DNA of 64,000 bases. Source: an uncultured Paracoccaceae bacterium. Lineage in GTDB: Bacteria > Pseudomonadota > Alphaproteobacteria > Rhodobacterales > Rhodobacteraceae. Location: assembly GCA_947494445.1 (NCBI GenBank), contig CANLVD010000010.1, forward strand, positions 62,001 through 126,000, in the 5' to 3' direction. The position numbers and the translations under genes were made by a program. Positions 35,493 through 46,984 of this stretch are shown piece by piece. The notes under the pieces are model-generated. The model saw nothing but the letters and a program-made list of their open reading frames with translations, ran no database searches and was not told the origin of the DNA. The first letter of the stretch is position 1; each line of letters begins with the position of its first letter.

Positions 35493-36461
35493 TCAAGTCA
35501 GCGCGTGTGACGCCTGCGACCCACGTTCGCGGTACGGTGTGGTATTGAAATGCCCACGATAGCATTTCGAGAAATGCGAGGGGGAGGCGAACCCGCAGGC
35601 CAGTGCCACGTTGATTACCGACATGTTCGTCTGCATCAGCAGGTTGCGCGCTTTTTGCAGGCGCAACTCCATGTAATACCGCTTGGGAGAGCGGTTGAGG
35701 TAGCGACGGAACAGACGCTCAAGCTGCCGGGTCGACATGCCCACGTCGGTTGCCAGCACCGAAGGCGAGATCGGCTCCTCGATGTTCTCTTCCATCATCT
35801 GGATCACATTGCTCAGCTTGGGGTGGCGCACGCCGATCCGGGTCGGGATCGACAGGCGCTGCTCATCGCGGTCTGTGCGAATGGAGGTGTGGATCATCTG
35901 ATCGGCGACCGTGTTGGCCAAGGTGGTGCCATGGGTCTCGGCAATGATCTTGAGCATCAGATCCGAGGGTGCCGTACCACCTGACGAGGTATAGCGGTTG
36001 CCATCGATCACGAACACATTCTGGGTCAGTTCGATCTCGGGGTGCTCCTCCTCGAATGCATCGCGATTGTCCCAATGGATCGTGGCGCGCTTGCCATCTA
36101 GCAATCCAGCCTTGGCCAGCACCAACGGGGCTGTGCAGATCGCACCCATATTCACGCCTCTGCGGGCCTCCCGCCGCAACCAGGTCAGGACCGGTTTGGA
36201 AATCGCTGATTTCACATTCACACCGCCGCAAACGATGATCGTGGCATCGCGGTTCAATTCATCCAGACCAATGTCAGACTGGATGCGAATGCCGGCAGAG
36301 GAGTTTGCACCATGGCCATCCTCACACGCGACCTGCCAGGAATAAAGCTCTTCCTTGGAAGAGTAATTCGCAAGCCTCAGCGGTTCCAGCGCGCTGGTGA
36401 ACGCCAGCAGCGTGAATCGTTCCAGCAGAAGGAACACAAAATGATGAGGCGTAGATGGCAT
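35493..36461 (-). CDS. GlxA-family transcriptional regulator (DJ-1/PfpI plus AraC HTH)
   Basis: 322 residues. The N-terminal DJ-1/PfpI-type domain (LLAFTSALEPLRLANY..., GAICTAPLVLAKAGLL) is joined to a C-terminal AraC DNA-binding domain (VLATDVGMSTRQLERLFRRYL and INVALACGFASPSHFSKCYR). The layout is that of GbdR, CdhR and ArgR regulators, which sense quaternary amines or amino acids. In this window a Rieske oxygenase of quaternary-amine type exists, but 30 kb away. The start used is ATG 36461. Confidence 0.9.
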   Translation of the reverse strand: MPSTPHHFVFLLLERFTLLAFTSALEPLRLANYSSKEELYSWQVACEDGHGANSSAGIRIQSDIGLDELNRDATIIVCGGVNVKSAISKPVLTWLRREARRGVNMGAICTAPLVLAKAGLLDGKRATIHWDNRDAFEEEHPEIELTQNVFVIDGNRYTSSGGTAPSDLMLKIIAETHGTTLANTVADQMIHTSIRTDRDEQRLSIPTRIGVRHPKLSNVIQMMEENIEEPISPSVLATDVGMSTRQLERLFRRYLNRSPKRYYMELRLQKARNLLMQTNMSVINVALACGFASPSHFSKCYRGHFNTTPYRERGSQASHALT

Positions 36462-36644
36462 TTCGTTCGGTCACTTAAGCATTTCGAATTTGATCTAGAA
36501 ATCCGCACAACGCGAAGGTCAAGCGCAATTCACAGGTTTTTTGCACAATCCAATGGCACAAAGCTTAACAGGCCTTCTGGCCAAGGCTTTCTTTGTCGCC
36601 TATAGACGGAGGTTCAACATCAACCTCAGACGCGGAGAAAGACA

Positions 36645-38015
36645 ATGGCAGCGTGGAGCAAAGACAGCTGGAGAACCAAAGACCGGATCCAGATGCCCAC
36701 ATATACAGACAGCGAGGCCCTCAACCGGGTTGAAGCCCGTCTGGCCAGTTATCCCCCGCTCGTTTTTGCAGGCGAGGCCCGGCGCCTCCGGCGGCAATTG
36801 GCGGATGTGTCCGAGGGCAAGGCATTTTTGCTGCAGGGCGGCGATTGCGCGGAAAGCTTTGACGAATTCTCTGCCGATCTGATCCGCGACACCTACAAGG
36901 TGATGCTGCAGATGGCCGTTGTGCTGACCTATGGCGCGAAGGTGCCTGTGGTCAAGATCGGGCGTATGGCCGGGCAGTTCGCCAAGCCACGCTCGGCCGA
37001 TACCGAAACCAAGGATGGCGTGGAGCTGCCATCCTACCGCGGTGACATCATCAATGACATCGGGTTCACGGCAGCCTCACGCGTGCCAGACCCCGAGCGG
37101 ATGTTGCAGGCCTACACCCAGGCGGCGGCCTCCCTGAACCTGTTGCGCGCCTTCAGTCAGGGCGGATTTGCGGATATGAAGCGCATTCATTCCTGGACAC
37201 TCGGCTCGACCGCCGACACTCCGGGTTATGAAAAATTCGCTGACATCGCGAACCGGATTTCCGACAGTATGTCCTTCATGGAAGCGGCGGGTGTTTCGGC
37301 CGAAACCGCTGATACATTGCACCGGGTCGATTTCTACACCAGCCACGAAGCACTTCTGCTGGAGTATGAAGAGGCGCTGTGCCGGATCGACAGCACGTCG
37401 GGCCTGCCCATCGCGGGCTCCGGTCACATGATCTGGATTGGCGACCGGACCCGTCAGCCCGATGGCGCTCATGTCGAGTTCTGTCGCGGTGTGCAAAACC
37501 CGGTTGGCCTGAAATGCGGCCCGAGCCTTGATCCCGAGGAACTGGTCCGTCTGATCGACCTGCTCAACCCGCACAACGAGGCGGGCCGTCTGACCCTGAT
37601 CGCGCGCTTCGGCGCGGGCAAGGTGGGCGGGCATCTGCCAAAGCTGATCAAGGCTGTTGAGCGCGAGGGCAAAAAGGTCGTCTGGTCCTGCGATCCGATG
37701 CATGGCAACACGATCAAGTCCGACAGCGGCTACAAGACCCGCCCGGTAGAACAGGTACTGCGCGAAGTCCGGGAATTCTTTGCAATCCACGCAGCCGAGG
37801 GCACGATCCCCGGCGGCGTGCATTTCGAGATGACCGGCAAGAACGTGACCGAATGCACCGGCGGCGTGCGCGCTGTGGCGGATGAGGATCTCTCGGACCG
37901 GTATCACACTGCGTGCGATCCGCGCCTGAACGCCTCCCAGTCGCTGGAGCTTGCCTTCCTTGTGTCGGAAGCTTTGGCCGAGCGACGCAACCATCAGCAG
38001 GCTGCGGCGGTCTGA
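36645..38015 (+). CDS. 3-Deoxy-7-phosphoheptulonate synthase, class II
   Basis: 456 residues, the plant-type (class II) DAHP synthase that starts the shikimate pathway from erythrose 4-phosphate and phosphoenolpyruvate. [12 protein letters not shown] carries the metal-ligand cysteine; [34 protein letters not shown] and [12 protein letters not shown] are family signatures. The ATG follows a GGAG site by 7 nt. serB starts 6 nt after its stop. An AT-rich promoter region of 183 bp separates it from the divergent GlxA-type gene. Confidence 0.95.
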   Translation: MAAWSKDSWRTKDRIQMPTYTDSEALNRVEARLASYPPLVFAGEARRLRRQLADVSEGKAFLLQGGDCAESFDEFSADLIRDTYKVMLQMAVVLTYGAKVPVVKIGRMAGQFAKPRSADTETKDGVELPSYRGDIINDIGFTAASRVPDPERMLQAYTQAAASLNLLRAFSQGGFADMKRIHSWTLGSTADTPGYEKFADIANRISDSMSFMEAAGVSAETADTLHRVDFYTSHEALLLEYEEALCRIDSTSGLPIAGSGHMIWIGDRTRQPDGAHVEFCRGVQNPVGLKCGPSLDPEELVRLIDLLNPHNEAGRLTLIARFGAGKVGGHLPKLIKAVEREGKKVVWSCDPMHGNTIKSDSGYKTRPVEQVLREVREFFAIHAAEGTIPGGVHFEMTGKNVTECTGGVRAVADEDLSDRYHTACDPRLNASQSLELAFLVSEALAERRNHQQAAAV

Positions 38016-38021
38016 TCGGGT

Positions 38022-38876
38022 ATGAGTAACCTGATTGCGGTTCTGACCGCATCCGACGGTGTGTCGGATGCGGTCGCAAATGCGGTGCGCGAAGCAGTTT
38101 CCGGCGGCGCAGTGAAACGTCTGTCCAACCGGGCTGTCGAATGTGTGGCTCCGGGCGCTTCGGTCTCCATGCTGGAAGAGCTTCGCGCGAAATTCCCCGG
38201 TTTTGATATCAACCTTGTTGCCGCTGAAAACCGCCAGAAAAAACTTCTGATCGCCGATATGGACAGCACGATCATTCCGGTTGAATGCATCGATGAATTG
38301 GCCGATTACGCAGGCGTGAAGGCCGAGGTTTCCGCCATCACCGAGCGGGCCATGGCAGGCGAGCTGGATTTTGAAGGTGCGCTGACAGCACGCGTTGCGT
38401 TGCTCAAGGACATGCCGGTCAGTGTGCTGCAGACCTGTTATGATGAACGGATCCACCTGAACCCGGGCGCTGCCGACATGGTTGCGGCCATGTCAAGCAA
38501 CGGGGCCTTCACGGCCTTGGTCTCGGGCGGGTTCACGTTTTTTTCGCAGCGCGTTGGTGCTGCCGCGGCCTTTGCCTTCAACACCGCCAATGTGCTTCTG
38601 GAAGACAAGGGACACCTGACCGGAGAAGTGGCGCAGCCGATCTTGGGGCGCGCGTCGAAACTGGATGCCCTTAACCGGTTCTGTGCGCGCCGCGACCTCA
38701 GGCCTGCGGACTGTCTGACAGTGGGTGATGGTGCCAATGATCTGGCAATGATCGAGGCGGCTGGCCTCGGGGTTGCCTTCAAGGCAAAGCCGGCCTTGAA
38801 GTCAGCGGCAAATGCCGTGCTGGATCATTCGGACCTGACAGCCCTTCTGGCCCTGCAGGGCATCAGCCATTCTTGA
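38022..38876 (+). CDS. serB: Phosphoserine phosphatase
   Basis: 284 residues. The HAD motif I is DMDSTIIPVECIDELAD, motif II is LVSGGFTFFS, and the late VGDGANDLAMIEAAGLG is motif IV. An N-terminal extension of about 75 residues precedes the catalytic domain, as in other alphaproteobacterial SerB. It completes serine synthesis. It is coupled to the DAHP synthase gene, and its last 14 nt overlap the end of the convergent PAS protein gene. Confidence 0.95.
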   Translation: MSNLIAVLTASDGVSDAVANAVREAVSGGAVKRLSNRAVECVAPGASVSMLEELRAKFPGFDINLVAAENRQKKLLIADMDSTIIPVECIDELADYAGVKAEVSAITERAMAGELDFEGALTARVALLKDMPVSVLQTCYDERIHLNPGAADMVAAMSSNGAFTALVSGGFTFFSQRVGAAAAFAFNTANVLLEDKGHLTGEVAQPILGRASKLDALNRFCARRDLRPADCLTVGDGANDLAMIEAAGLGVAFKAKPALKSAANAVLDHSDLTALLALQGISHS

Positions 38877-39510
38877 CCAGACGCAGTTGGGCGCGATCCG
38901 ACGTGCGCGCAGCTTCCGGATTGCCCTCGATGGAGCGCAGGATCGGAGCCGAGTTCGGCGCGGGTGAATAGGCTTTCCTGCTTTCGGCAAAACCGGGCAG
39001 GGCGATATCTGGCTCCTGATCGGTTGTCGGTGTGATCGCGAAGGTGCGCTGATCGGCAATTGCGAAAGCCACGGGTGGGTAGCTCACCTGCCGGGGCACA
39101 TCTACGCAACCCAGAATGCGCGTCACTTCGCCAAAGTCCGAGCGCAGGGGCAACAGCAGCATCTTTGCATTGATCGCCTTGCCCGCATTGTCATTGACCA
39201 GCAGATCCAGTTCGCCCACCGCAGGTGTGGACAGCACCGTGCCAAGCTGGTCGAGAAACGCCTCGCGATCTTCGCCATCGATGAAGGATTCAGGCGGCAT
39301 GCCGCGCATTTCCATCCCCATCAGTTCACACAGGCGCACGCCAGCAAGCCGCACACGCAGTTGCGCGGGGTTCAGCTGTTCGAGAATGAACATGTATTCC
39401 AGCGCATCCTCGAATTTCCGGGGATCCAGTTCAGACCGATACGGCGCTACACGTCCTGCACGCAGGCCGTCCCAATAGTCACGCAACTGTTGCAACTTGG
39501 TGCTTTGCAT
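38863..39510 (-). CDS. PAS-domain protein (PAS_5 family)
   Basis: 215 residues. The N-terminal two thirds match the alphaproteobacterial PAS_5 family: QLRDYWDGLRAGRVAPYRSELDPR, then RLAGVRLCELMGMEMRGMP and LLLPLRSDFGEVTRILGCVDVPR. No output domain is fused, so it may bind a partner or ligand. The C-terminal 60 residues are low-complexity. The ATG at 39510 was chosen for its GGGAGG ribosome site; an ATG 54 nt earlier lacks one. Confidence 0.85.
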   Translation of the reverse strand: MQSTKLQQLRDYWDGLRAGRVAPYRSELDPRKFEDALEYMFILEQLNPAQLRVRLAGVRLCELMGMEMRGMPPESFIDGEDREAFLDQLGTVLSTPAVGELDLLVNDNAGKAINAKMLLLPLRSDFGEVTRILGCVDVPRQVSYPPVAFAIADQRTFAITPTTDQEPDIALPGFAESRKAYSPAPNSAPILRSIEGNPEAARTSDRAQLRLVKNG

Positions 39511-39680
39511 CTGTGCCTCCCTGCAATGACCCGTCTCGCCATCGCCCCGGTAAGTGTTACCCATTTCATACTGTCCTCAAAATATAATATAATTTGACGC
39601 AATTGTCGCGATAATTGGTAAGAAATGCTTAACAGGTGGCCAGATTTATTAACTGGTCATTCACTTTGCGGGAGTTTTTC

Positions 39681-40565
39681 ATGCAATCTATGACCGGATT
39701 TGCCAGTGCGACTGGTAATTTGGACCGAGTTGAGTGGGTTTGGGAGGTGCGTGGCGTCAATGCGCGGGGGCTGGATCTGCGTCTGCGTCTGCCGGATGGA
39801 TCGGACACGCTCGACAGTCCGATCCGCAAGACCCTGCAAGCCGCGATCAAGCGCGGTGCTGTGACCATTGGCCTTCGGGTCAACCGCTCGGACGCCGGGC
39901 TTGCCGCATCGCTGGACGCGGAAAGCTTCAAACCGCTCTTCTCGAAATTTCGCGAGCTTGAGATGGCCGCGCTGGATGTCGGATTGACAATTGCGCCCAG
40001 CAGCGTTGCGCAGATCCTTGGTCTCAGAGGGCTGAACGAGGCCCGTGAAGACATCATGAGTGATGAGGTCATCAAGGCCGTAGGGGCGCAGATCAAAGGT
40101 CTCGTGCGTGATTTCGTTGCCGCCCGCGAGCAGGAAGGAAAAGCGATCAGGGATATTCTCTCTGCCCAGATTGACGAGACAAACACGCTGGTGCGTGCAG
40201 CCCGTGAAACTGCCGAGGCGCGTGCGTCCGGGGCAGGTGACCGACTGCGTGAGAAAGTCGCCACCCTGATGGACGCGCAACAAATCGTGGACGAGGCGCG
40301 CCTGGCACAGGAACTGGCCCAGATTGCGGTCAAGGCGGATGTCACCGAGGAACTGGACCGGCTTGATGCCCATGTTGTCGCCGCGCGTGATCTTCTGGTG
40401 CAATCCGGCCCTGTTGGGCGCAAGCTTGATTTTCTGATGCAGGAATTCAACCGCGAGGCCAACACGCTTTGCTCCAAGTCGGGCTCGACCGATCTGACCG
40501 GCATTGGCCTTGACCTCAAGGTTCTGATCGACCAGATGCGGGAGCAAGTGCAGAATGTGGAGTGA
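39681..40565 (+). CDS. yicC: YicC/YloC-family endoribonuclease
   Basis: 294 residues. The N-terminal MQSMTGFASATG and WEVRGVNARGLDLRLRLP and the C-terminal GRKLDFLMQEFNREANTLCSKSG are the family hallmarks. YicC-type proteins cleave RNA and influence small-RNA stability. As in many proteobacteria it precedes gmk, here by 6 nt. The ATG at 39681, with a CGGGAG site, replaces an earlier in-frame start that gives an odd N-terminus. Confidence 0.93.
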   Translation: MQSMTGFASATGNLDRVEWVWEVRGVNARGLDLRLRLPDGSDTLDSPIRKTLQAAIKRGAVTIGLRVNRSDAGLAASLDAESFKPLFSKFRELEMAALDVGLTIAPSSVAQILGLRGLNEAREDIMSDEVIKAVGAQIKGLVRDFVAAREQEGKAIRDILSAQIDETNTLVRAARETAEARASGAGDRLREKVATLMDAQQIVDEARLAQELAQIAVKADVTEELDRLDAHVVAARDLLVQSGPVGRKLDFLMQEFNREANTLCSKSGSTDLTGIGLDLKVLIDQMREQVQNVE

Positions 40566-40571
40566 CCGCGC

Positions 40572-41222
40572 ATGACCGAGCCGACACGTCAGGGCCTTCT
40601 GATCATCCTGTCCTCACCGTCGGGTGCGGGCAAATCAACCCTGTCGCGGCGATTGCTGGCAGATGATGGTGCGGTTCAGTTTTCAATCTCCGCCACCACC
40701 AGGGCACCGCGCCCGGGCGAAGTGGACGGCAAGGATTACTTCTTCAAAACCCGCGCGGAATTTGATGCCATGGTTGCCTCAGGTGACATGCTGGAGCACG
40801 CGGAAGTGTTCGACAATTGCTATGGCTCTCCAAAGTCTTCGGCGATGGAGGCGATCTCCCAAGGCCGCGACGTGCTGTTCGACGTGGATTGGCAGGGCGG
40901 TCAGCAGATCCGAAACTCCTCTCTGCGGGCCTCGGTCGTGTCGATCTTCATTCTGCCCCCATCCATCGCGGAACTTGAGGCCCGTCTTCTGGGGCGTGGT
41001 CAGGACAGTGCCGAGGTCGTGGCGCGGCGCATGGAAAAGTCACGCGCCGAAATCAGCCATTGGGCCGAATATGATTATGTCCTGATCAACCGCGATCTTG
41101 ACAAATGCCACGCAGAACTTGTGGCGATCCTGACGGCCGAGCGGCTGAAGCGGGTCCGGCGTCCGGGTCTGGTGTCAATGGTGGCCGATCTGAATGCAGA
41201 GTTCGAGGCACGCAAGTCATGA
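40572..41222 (+). CDS. gmk: Guanylate kinase
   Basis: 216 residues. The P-loop is [10 protein letters not shown] (about 14-23), and [15 protein letters not shown] is the GMP-binding segment. [25 protein letters not shown] follows as expected. It phosphorylates GMP to GDP. The ATG of the carbonic anhydrase-like gene overlaps its stop (ATGA). Confidence 0.97.
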   Translation: MTEPTRQGLLIILSSPSGAGKSTLSRRLLADDGAVQFSISATTRAPRPGEVDGKDYFFKTRAEFDAMVASGDMLEHAEVFDNCYGSPKSSAMEAISQGRDVLFDVDWQGGQQIRNSSLRASVVSIFILPPSIAELEARLLGRGQDSAEVVARRMEKSRAEISHWAEYDYVLINRDLDKCHAELVAILTAERLKRVRRPGLVSMVADLNAEFEARKS

Positions 41223-41755
41223 GCGGGCTTTATGCATTGGACGGCGTTGTGCCAATCTTGCCTGAAAGCGGCAACTACTGGATCGCACCGGGTGCGACTG
41301 TGATTGGCAATGTTCAGATCGGGGAGGGGGTGTCGATCTGGTTCGGGACCGTGATCCGTGGCGACAATGAGCGCATCACCATCGGGGATCGCAGCAACAT
41401 TCAGGAAAACTGCGTCCTGCACACCGATCCGGGCTTTCCCATGACCATTGGACAAGATTGCACCATCGGGCATCTGGCCATGCTGCATGGCTGCACAATT
41501 GGTGACAGTGCGTTGGTCGGAATGGGAGCAACAGTGCTGAATGGTGCCTCCATCGGCGCGGGTGCCTTGCTTGGCGCGACTGCGCTCTTGACCGAAGGCA
41601 AGGTCATCCCCGACAGAATGCTGGCAGTCGGCGCGCCTGCCAAGGCGATACGCCCGCGCAGCGCAGATGATCTGGAAGGCCAGATTGCCACGGCAACACA
41701 TTACATGCATCGGATGGAAAGATACCGCCGGGGTCTGGTTTCGGTTGACGGGTAA
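41219..41755 (+). CDS. Gamma-carbonic anhydrase-like hexapeptide-repeat protein
   Basis: 178 residues, a left-handed beta-helix of hexapeptide repeats ([19 protein letters not shown]...). The zinc-ligand histidines of the gamma-class enzyme appear in CVLHTDPG and in [14 protein letters not shown]. Many such proteins (YrdA/CaiE group) show weak or no activity, so the reaction is not certain. Translationally coupled to gmk. It is convergent with chpT, whose gene ends 5 nt away. Confidence 0.88.
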   Translation: MSGLYALDGVVPILPESGNYWIAPGATVIGNVQIGEGVSIWFGTVIRGDNERITIGDRSNIQENCVLHTDPGFPMTIGQDCTIGHLAMLHGCTIGDSALVGMGATVLNGASIGAGALLGATALLTEGKVIPDRMLAVGAPAKAIRPRSADDLEGQIATATHYMHRMERYRRGLVSVDG

Positions 41756-41759
41756 GGTG

Positions 41760-42365
41760 CTAGGAGCCGAAACTCAAACGGATGTCGGTCTCGCTGATGG
41801 TCAGTTTGTGCAGGATGCCTTCACGCACAAGCACATCGCCCAAGGCTGCAAACTGCACATCCGACGGGGCAATCTCAGCCTGATAGGGCGTGCTGCGCAG
41901 CATGTTCCACAAATCCCGATCCGCTTCGATCTTTGGTCCTGTCGCCACGATCTCCAGCTTTGCCTCAGGAGCATCTGCGGCTGAAACCGCCACATCTCCA
42001 CCCAGCGGCAGGCTGCGTTCCATGCACATCAGGCCCAGATAGGCCCGTCTGACCACGGCGCGGGGCAGTTCCGTTTCGCTCACTTCCCACGCAACATTCG
42101 TGCGCCGGTCAAACAGGCCCGCACAATCGTTGCGAATATCCTGGGTCGAGACAAATGCTCCTTCGGGTGCAAACCCGAAGGCAACACGAAAAAACTTGAG
42201 CTTGGCCGTGGCCGCCGAGACGCTTTCGGTGATCAGCCCAAGCTCCGGCGATTTGCTCGCGCCCATGGCGGTCAGAAGTTCCACACCATTGCTTACAGCT
42301 CCCACCGGGCTTATCAGGTCATGACAGATCCGGCTGCTGATCAGGGCTGAGAGGTCAGTGTGCAT
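41760..42365 (-). CDS. chpT: Histidine phosphotransferase ChpT
   Basis: 201 residues. ChpT passes phosphate from CckA to CtrA and CpdR in the alphaproteobacterial cell-cycle relay. The phospho-acceptor histidine is His15 in SRICHDLISPVGAVSNGVELL, written here in part: RICHDLISPVGAV. The degenerate kinase-like C-terminal domain lacks ATP-binding motifs, as expected. In Rhodobacterales the relay controls motility, gene transfer agent and recombination rather than viability. A perfect CtrA site lies nearby at 42605-42619. Confidence 0.9.
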   Translation of the reverse strand: MHTDLSALISSRICHDLISPVGAVSNGVELLTAMGASKSPELGLITESVSAATAKLKFFRVAFGFAPEGAFVSTQDIRNDCAGLFDRRTNVAWEVSETELPRAVVRRAYLGLMCMERSLPLGGDVAVSAADAPEAKLEIVATGPKIEADRDLWNMLRSTPYQAEIAPSDVQFAALGDVLVREGILHKLTISETDIRLSFGS

Positions 42366-42400
42366 TGATAGACGTCCTGTAGGGCAAGGGAGACGCGTGA

Positions 42401-42583
42401 ATGATACCGGGATTGCTTGAACCCGGCGGCCTTGTCCGCCATCCCGACCAGCCCGACTGGGGGCTGGGCCAGATCCAGTCGATCATTGGTGACCGGATCA
42501 CGGTGAATTTCGAACATATGGGGAAGGTGGTCATTGATGGGTCTCGAATTTCTCTGGAGCCGGTCTTTGGCCCGATATCGTGA
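42401..42583 (+). CDS. DUF3553 protein
   Basis: 60 residues, a single DUF3553 unit: LEPGGLVRHPDQPDWGLGQI, then GDRITVNFEHMGKVVID. This SH3-like fold resembles the C-terminal piece of UvrD/Rep helicases and RapA-type Tudor regions, suggesting protein or nucleic-acid binding. It is divergent from chpT with 35 bp between them. A GAGACGCG stretch precedes the ATG. Confidence 0.85.
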   Translation: MIPGLLEPGGLVRHPDQPDWGLGQIQSIIGDRITVNFEHMGKVVIDGSRISLEPVFGPIS

Positions 42584-42604
42584 GCCTAACTCCCATGGTG
42601 TTGG

Positions 42605-42619
42605 TTAATGAGAGGTTAA
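42605..42619 (+). promoter_or_regulatory. Perfect CtrA binding site upstream of olsBA
   Basis: TTAA (42605-42608), seven bases, TTAA (42616-42619) matches the CtrA consensus TTAA-N7-TTAA exactly. It lies about 90 bp before the olsB start, in a promoter-sized gap, and within 250 bp of chpT. Confidence 0.6.
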
Positions 42620-42707
42620 TCAAGCATTTGATCGTGTCGATTGACCGTCTCAGGTTGCCTCGGAAGGGCCGAGCGCTTAAGCAGACCATCAAGCCCGAGG
42701 GAGCGCT

Positions 42708-43505
42708 TTGGATCATCACATGAAATTCGACTTCAGCCAGTTTGAAGTGCGATTGGCCCGGAACGAGGAAGAAATCGCCGCTGCCCAGCGGCTGCGCTAT
42801 TCTGTTTTTGTTGAGGAAATGGGGGCAAAAGCGGCGTATGCTGATCATGCAGCGCGGTTGGAAAAAGATCCCTTCGATCCGTATTTCGACCACCTGATCC
42901 TCTACGATACATCGGCCAGCATCGCTGATGACCTTGACCGTGTCGCCGCTGTCTATCGCCTCCTTCCTGGTCCGACAGCACTGGCTCATGGCGGGTTTTA
43001 CTCTGCGTCAGAATATGATCTGAGCAAGCTGATGGACCGGGCAGACAGGGCCGTAGAACTTGGCCGGTCCTGTGTCCATGCCAGACACCGCGGCGGCCCG
43101 GCCATGCATCTGATGTGGGGGGCGCTGGCGGATTACGTGCTCAGCCGCGACATCTCCATCCTGTTTGGCGTGGCCAGTTTCCATGGCACTGATCCTACAG
43201 CCGTGTCCCTTGCGCTCAGCCATCTCCACCACAAGCATCTGGCCCCTGAAGACCTCAGGGTCGTGGCCCTGCCAGAGCACCGGGTCGAGATGGGCTTTGA
43301 GGCCGACGGCACCTATGACCCCAAAGAGGCACTGAAGCAGATCCCGTCGCTGATCAAGGCCTATCTCAGGCTGGGCGGGTTTGTCGGCGATGGTGCCTAT
43401 ATCGATCATGATTTCAATACGATAGACGTCTGTCTTGTGATGGATACAGGCCGGATGGTGAGCAAGTACCATGACTATTACAAACGCGCCACCGGCCGCA
43501 ACTGA
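42708..43505 (+). CDS. olsB: L-ornithine N-acyltransferase (ornithine lipid synthesis)
   Basis: 265 residues, GNAT-like OlsB family: VRLARNEEEIAAAQRLRYSVFVEE at the start and VELGRSCVHARHRGGPAMHLMWGALADYV in the middle. It adds a 3-hydroxyacyl chain from acyl carrier protein to ornithine, giving lyso-ornithine lipid. A GAGGGAG site ends 4 nt before a TTG at 42708 but 16 nt before the ATG at 42720; spacing favours the TTG, adding four residues. olsA overlaps its end by 35 nt. Confidence 0.9.
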   Translation: MDHHMKFDFSQFEVRLARNEEEIAAAQRLRYSVFVEEMGAKAAYADHAARLEKDPFDPYFDHLILYDTSASIADDLDRVAAVYRLLPGPTALAHGGFYSASEYDLSKLMDRADRAVELGRSCVHARHRGGPAMHLMWGALADYVLSRDISILFGVASFHGTDPTAVSLALSHLHHKHLAPEDLRVVALPEHRVEMGFEADGTYDPKEALKQIPSLIKAYLRLGGFVGDGAYIDHDFNTIDVCLVMDTGRMVSKYHDYYKRATGRN

Positions 43506-44361
43506 GCTGACCTGGGACGCGGCGGACCCGCCCGTTTTGCCAACCCCCACCGCGCTGCAATGGCTGCGCCTCGTGCTGCGCGCGACCACCCTGGTGGTGA
43601 TGACCTATGTCCTGATGCTGCCGCTTCTCATCCTCAAGGCGCTGCTGCCGGTCTGGCCACAGGCCCCGTGGCTGGGGGTCGTGCGATGCTGGGGGCGGCT
43701 CAATCTCTGGTTATGCGGTCTGCGCCTGCGTTCCATCGGACAGCCCATGGCAGGCCCGGGCGCGCTGGTGTCAAACCATGTTGGCTGGATCGATATATTC
43801 ACGTTGCTCAGCGCAGATCGCACGGTCTTTGTCTCCAAAGCCGAAGTGGCCCGCTGGCCGGTTGTGGGCATCCTGTCGCGCCAGATCGGCACGGTCTATA
43901 TCGAACGCAAACGCAGCGAGGCGCGCAATCAACAGAACCAGTTGAAAGAGGCCCTCACGGATGCCACGCATCATTTGTGCTTCTTCCCCGAAGGCACCAG
44001 CACCGACGGGCAGCGCGTACTGGCCTTCCGATCGACCCTTTTTGCGGGCTTCATGGACGAAACCCTGTCGTCAACCATCAAGATCCAGCCCGTCTCGCTG
44101 GTCTACCGCCCCTCCATGCGCTTGCCTGATGCGTTTTACGGCTGGTGGGGGGATATGGGTCTAGGGGGCCATCTGAAATCCGTTTTGGCCCTTTCAGCAG
44201 GTGGGGAAGTCGATGTGGTGTTCCACCCCGCTGTTCGCCCGACGGCCTTTGCCAACAGAAAGGCACTGGCGCTGCATTGCGAACAGGCGGTGCGGGAGGG
44301 CGTGAGCGCGCGGCTCAAGCGCTGCGCAGCAGAAGACGCTCAAAACCGGAAAGGGTCTTGA
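43471..44361 (+). CDS. olsA: Lyso-ornithine lipid O-acyltransferase (PlsC family)
   Basis: 296 residues. The acyltransferase motifs are NHVGWIDIF (His-x4-Asp) and FPEGTSTDG. A membrane segment lies at about 32-56. It adds the second acyl chain, giving ornithine lipid, a phosphorus-free membrane lipid typical of marine bacteria under phosphate limitation. Other 1-acylglycerol-phosphate acyltransferases share these motifs; the partnership with olsB decides. Its 3' end overlaps the convergent thiE-like gene by 47 nt. Confidence 0.9.
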   Translation: MTITNAPPAATELTWDAADPPVLPTPTALQWLRLVLRATTLVVMTYVLMLPLLILKALLPVWPQAPWLGVVRCWGRLNLWLCGLRLRSIGQPMAGPGALVSNHVGWIDIFTLLSADRTVFVSKAEVARWPVVGILSRQIGTVYIERKRSEARNQQNQLKEALTDATHHLCFFPEGTSTDGQRVLAFRSTLFAGFMDETLSSTIKIQPVSLVYRPSMRLPDAFYGWWGDMGLGGHLKSVLALSAGGEVDVVFHPAVRPTAFANRKALALHCEQAVREGVSARLKRCAAEDAQNRKGS

Positions 44362-44947
44362 GCGGATCATCCGTCAACCAGATCTCGTCTCCCAGACAGA
44401 AGAAATCAGCCACAGGTGCCAGTTGATCGATAGTATCGCCGTCCAACCCGCCTTCGGCCACAACCGGTACCTCGATCATCTCCGACCACCATTCAAATAG
44501 CCCGGCATCGGCCACTTCGCCTGATCCCAGAGCCGAGCCATCGCCGACCGGACCGAAACTGATGTAATCGGCAGACATTTCCGCTGCCGTCATGCCCTGA
44601 TGGCGCGAGGTCTCGCAGAAACAGCCGACAATGGCATCCGCGCCCAGATGCTTGCGGGCATCGCGCAGATGCCTGTGACCATCGCTCAGGTGCACACCGT
44701 CCAGCCCAAGCTGAGCGGCCAGCCGGTAATGATCATCCAGAACAATCGCCACATCACGCGCATGCGCAATCTCGCGCAACAGATCGCCCGCCTTGGAAAT
44801 CTGCTCCTCGTCGCGGCCGGGCAGGCTCAGCCGCACACAGGCCACCGGCACCGCGGCAAGCACATCCTTCAACTGATCGGCAAATCTCGACAACTCAAGA
44901 TCCGAGGGCGTGCGAAGATAAATCTGTGGCGTGGTTTCATCTGTCAT
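44315..44947 (-). CDS. thiE: Thiamine phosphate synthase family protein
   Basis: 210 residues, a TIM-barrel ThiE-type protein: IVLDDHYRLAAQLGLDGVHLSDG, ADYISFGPVGDGSALGSG and VPVVAEGGLDGDTIDQL. It would couple thiazole and pyrimidine units to thiamine monophosphate. The usual HLGQxD diphosphate loop is altered to HLSDGHRHLRD, and the GxxxxSxHS motif to GCFCETSRH, so activity may differ from true ThiE. The ATG at 44947 is inside the family N-terminus; earlier in-frame starts read through the recurring intergenic element. Confidence 0.78.
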   Translation of the reverse strand: MTDETTPQIYLRTPSDLELSRFADQLKDVLAAVPVACVRLSLPGRDEEQISKAGDLLREIAHARDVAIVLDDHYRLAAQLGLDGVHLSDGHRHLRDARKHLGADAIVGCFCETSRHQGMTAAEMSADYISFGPVGDGSALGSGEVADAGLFEWWSEMIEVPVVAEGGLDGDTIDQLAPVADFFCLGDEIWLTDDPLKTLSGFERLLLRSA

Positions 44948-45019
44948 GCTGGCAGACCCTTGATGCGCGTTGCACGCGGTGTACCCACAGCCACGCGCCC
45001 CGTCCAGCACCTGCTGTGT

Positions 45020-45054
45020 CACTTCTTGGCAAAAATATCCCCGCCGGAGGCGCA
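45020..45054 (-). repeat. Recurring intergenic element, copy A
   Basis: 35 nt that match the reverse complement of 51593-51627 at all but one position. The core on the minus strand is GCGCCTCCGGCGGGGATATT. It lies 22 nt after the stop of the minus-strand cupin gene, as a short hairpin with a T-rich tail would for a terminator. Confidence 0.6.
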
Positions 45055-45076
45055 GGCAGGCAGAAGGGTGTTCCCC

Positions 45077-46824
<1,748 letters not shown>

Positions 46825-46984
46825 TCAGGCCGGGTTTGGTACCCCCAGAATCCCCGGAATCATAGGAAATCCGGCCATCTTTCGGGGATAGTCAGAAAAA
46901 ACTCGGAACCAATCCCTCCCTGCCGAAGTTCATTTGCCAGAGCGGGGCACAACTGCCCTGCCAGTCAACAGAAAGGGAAAAGTC

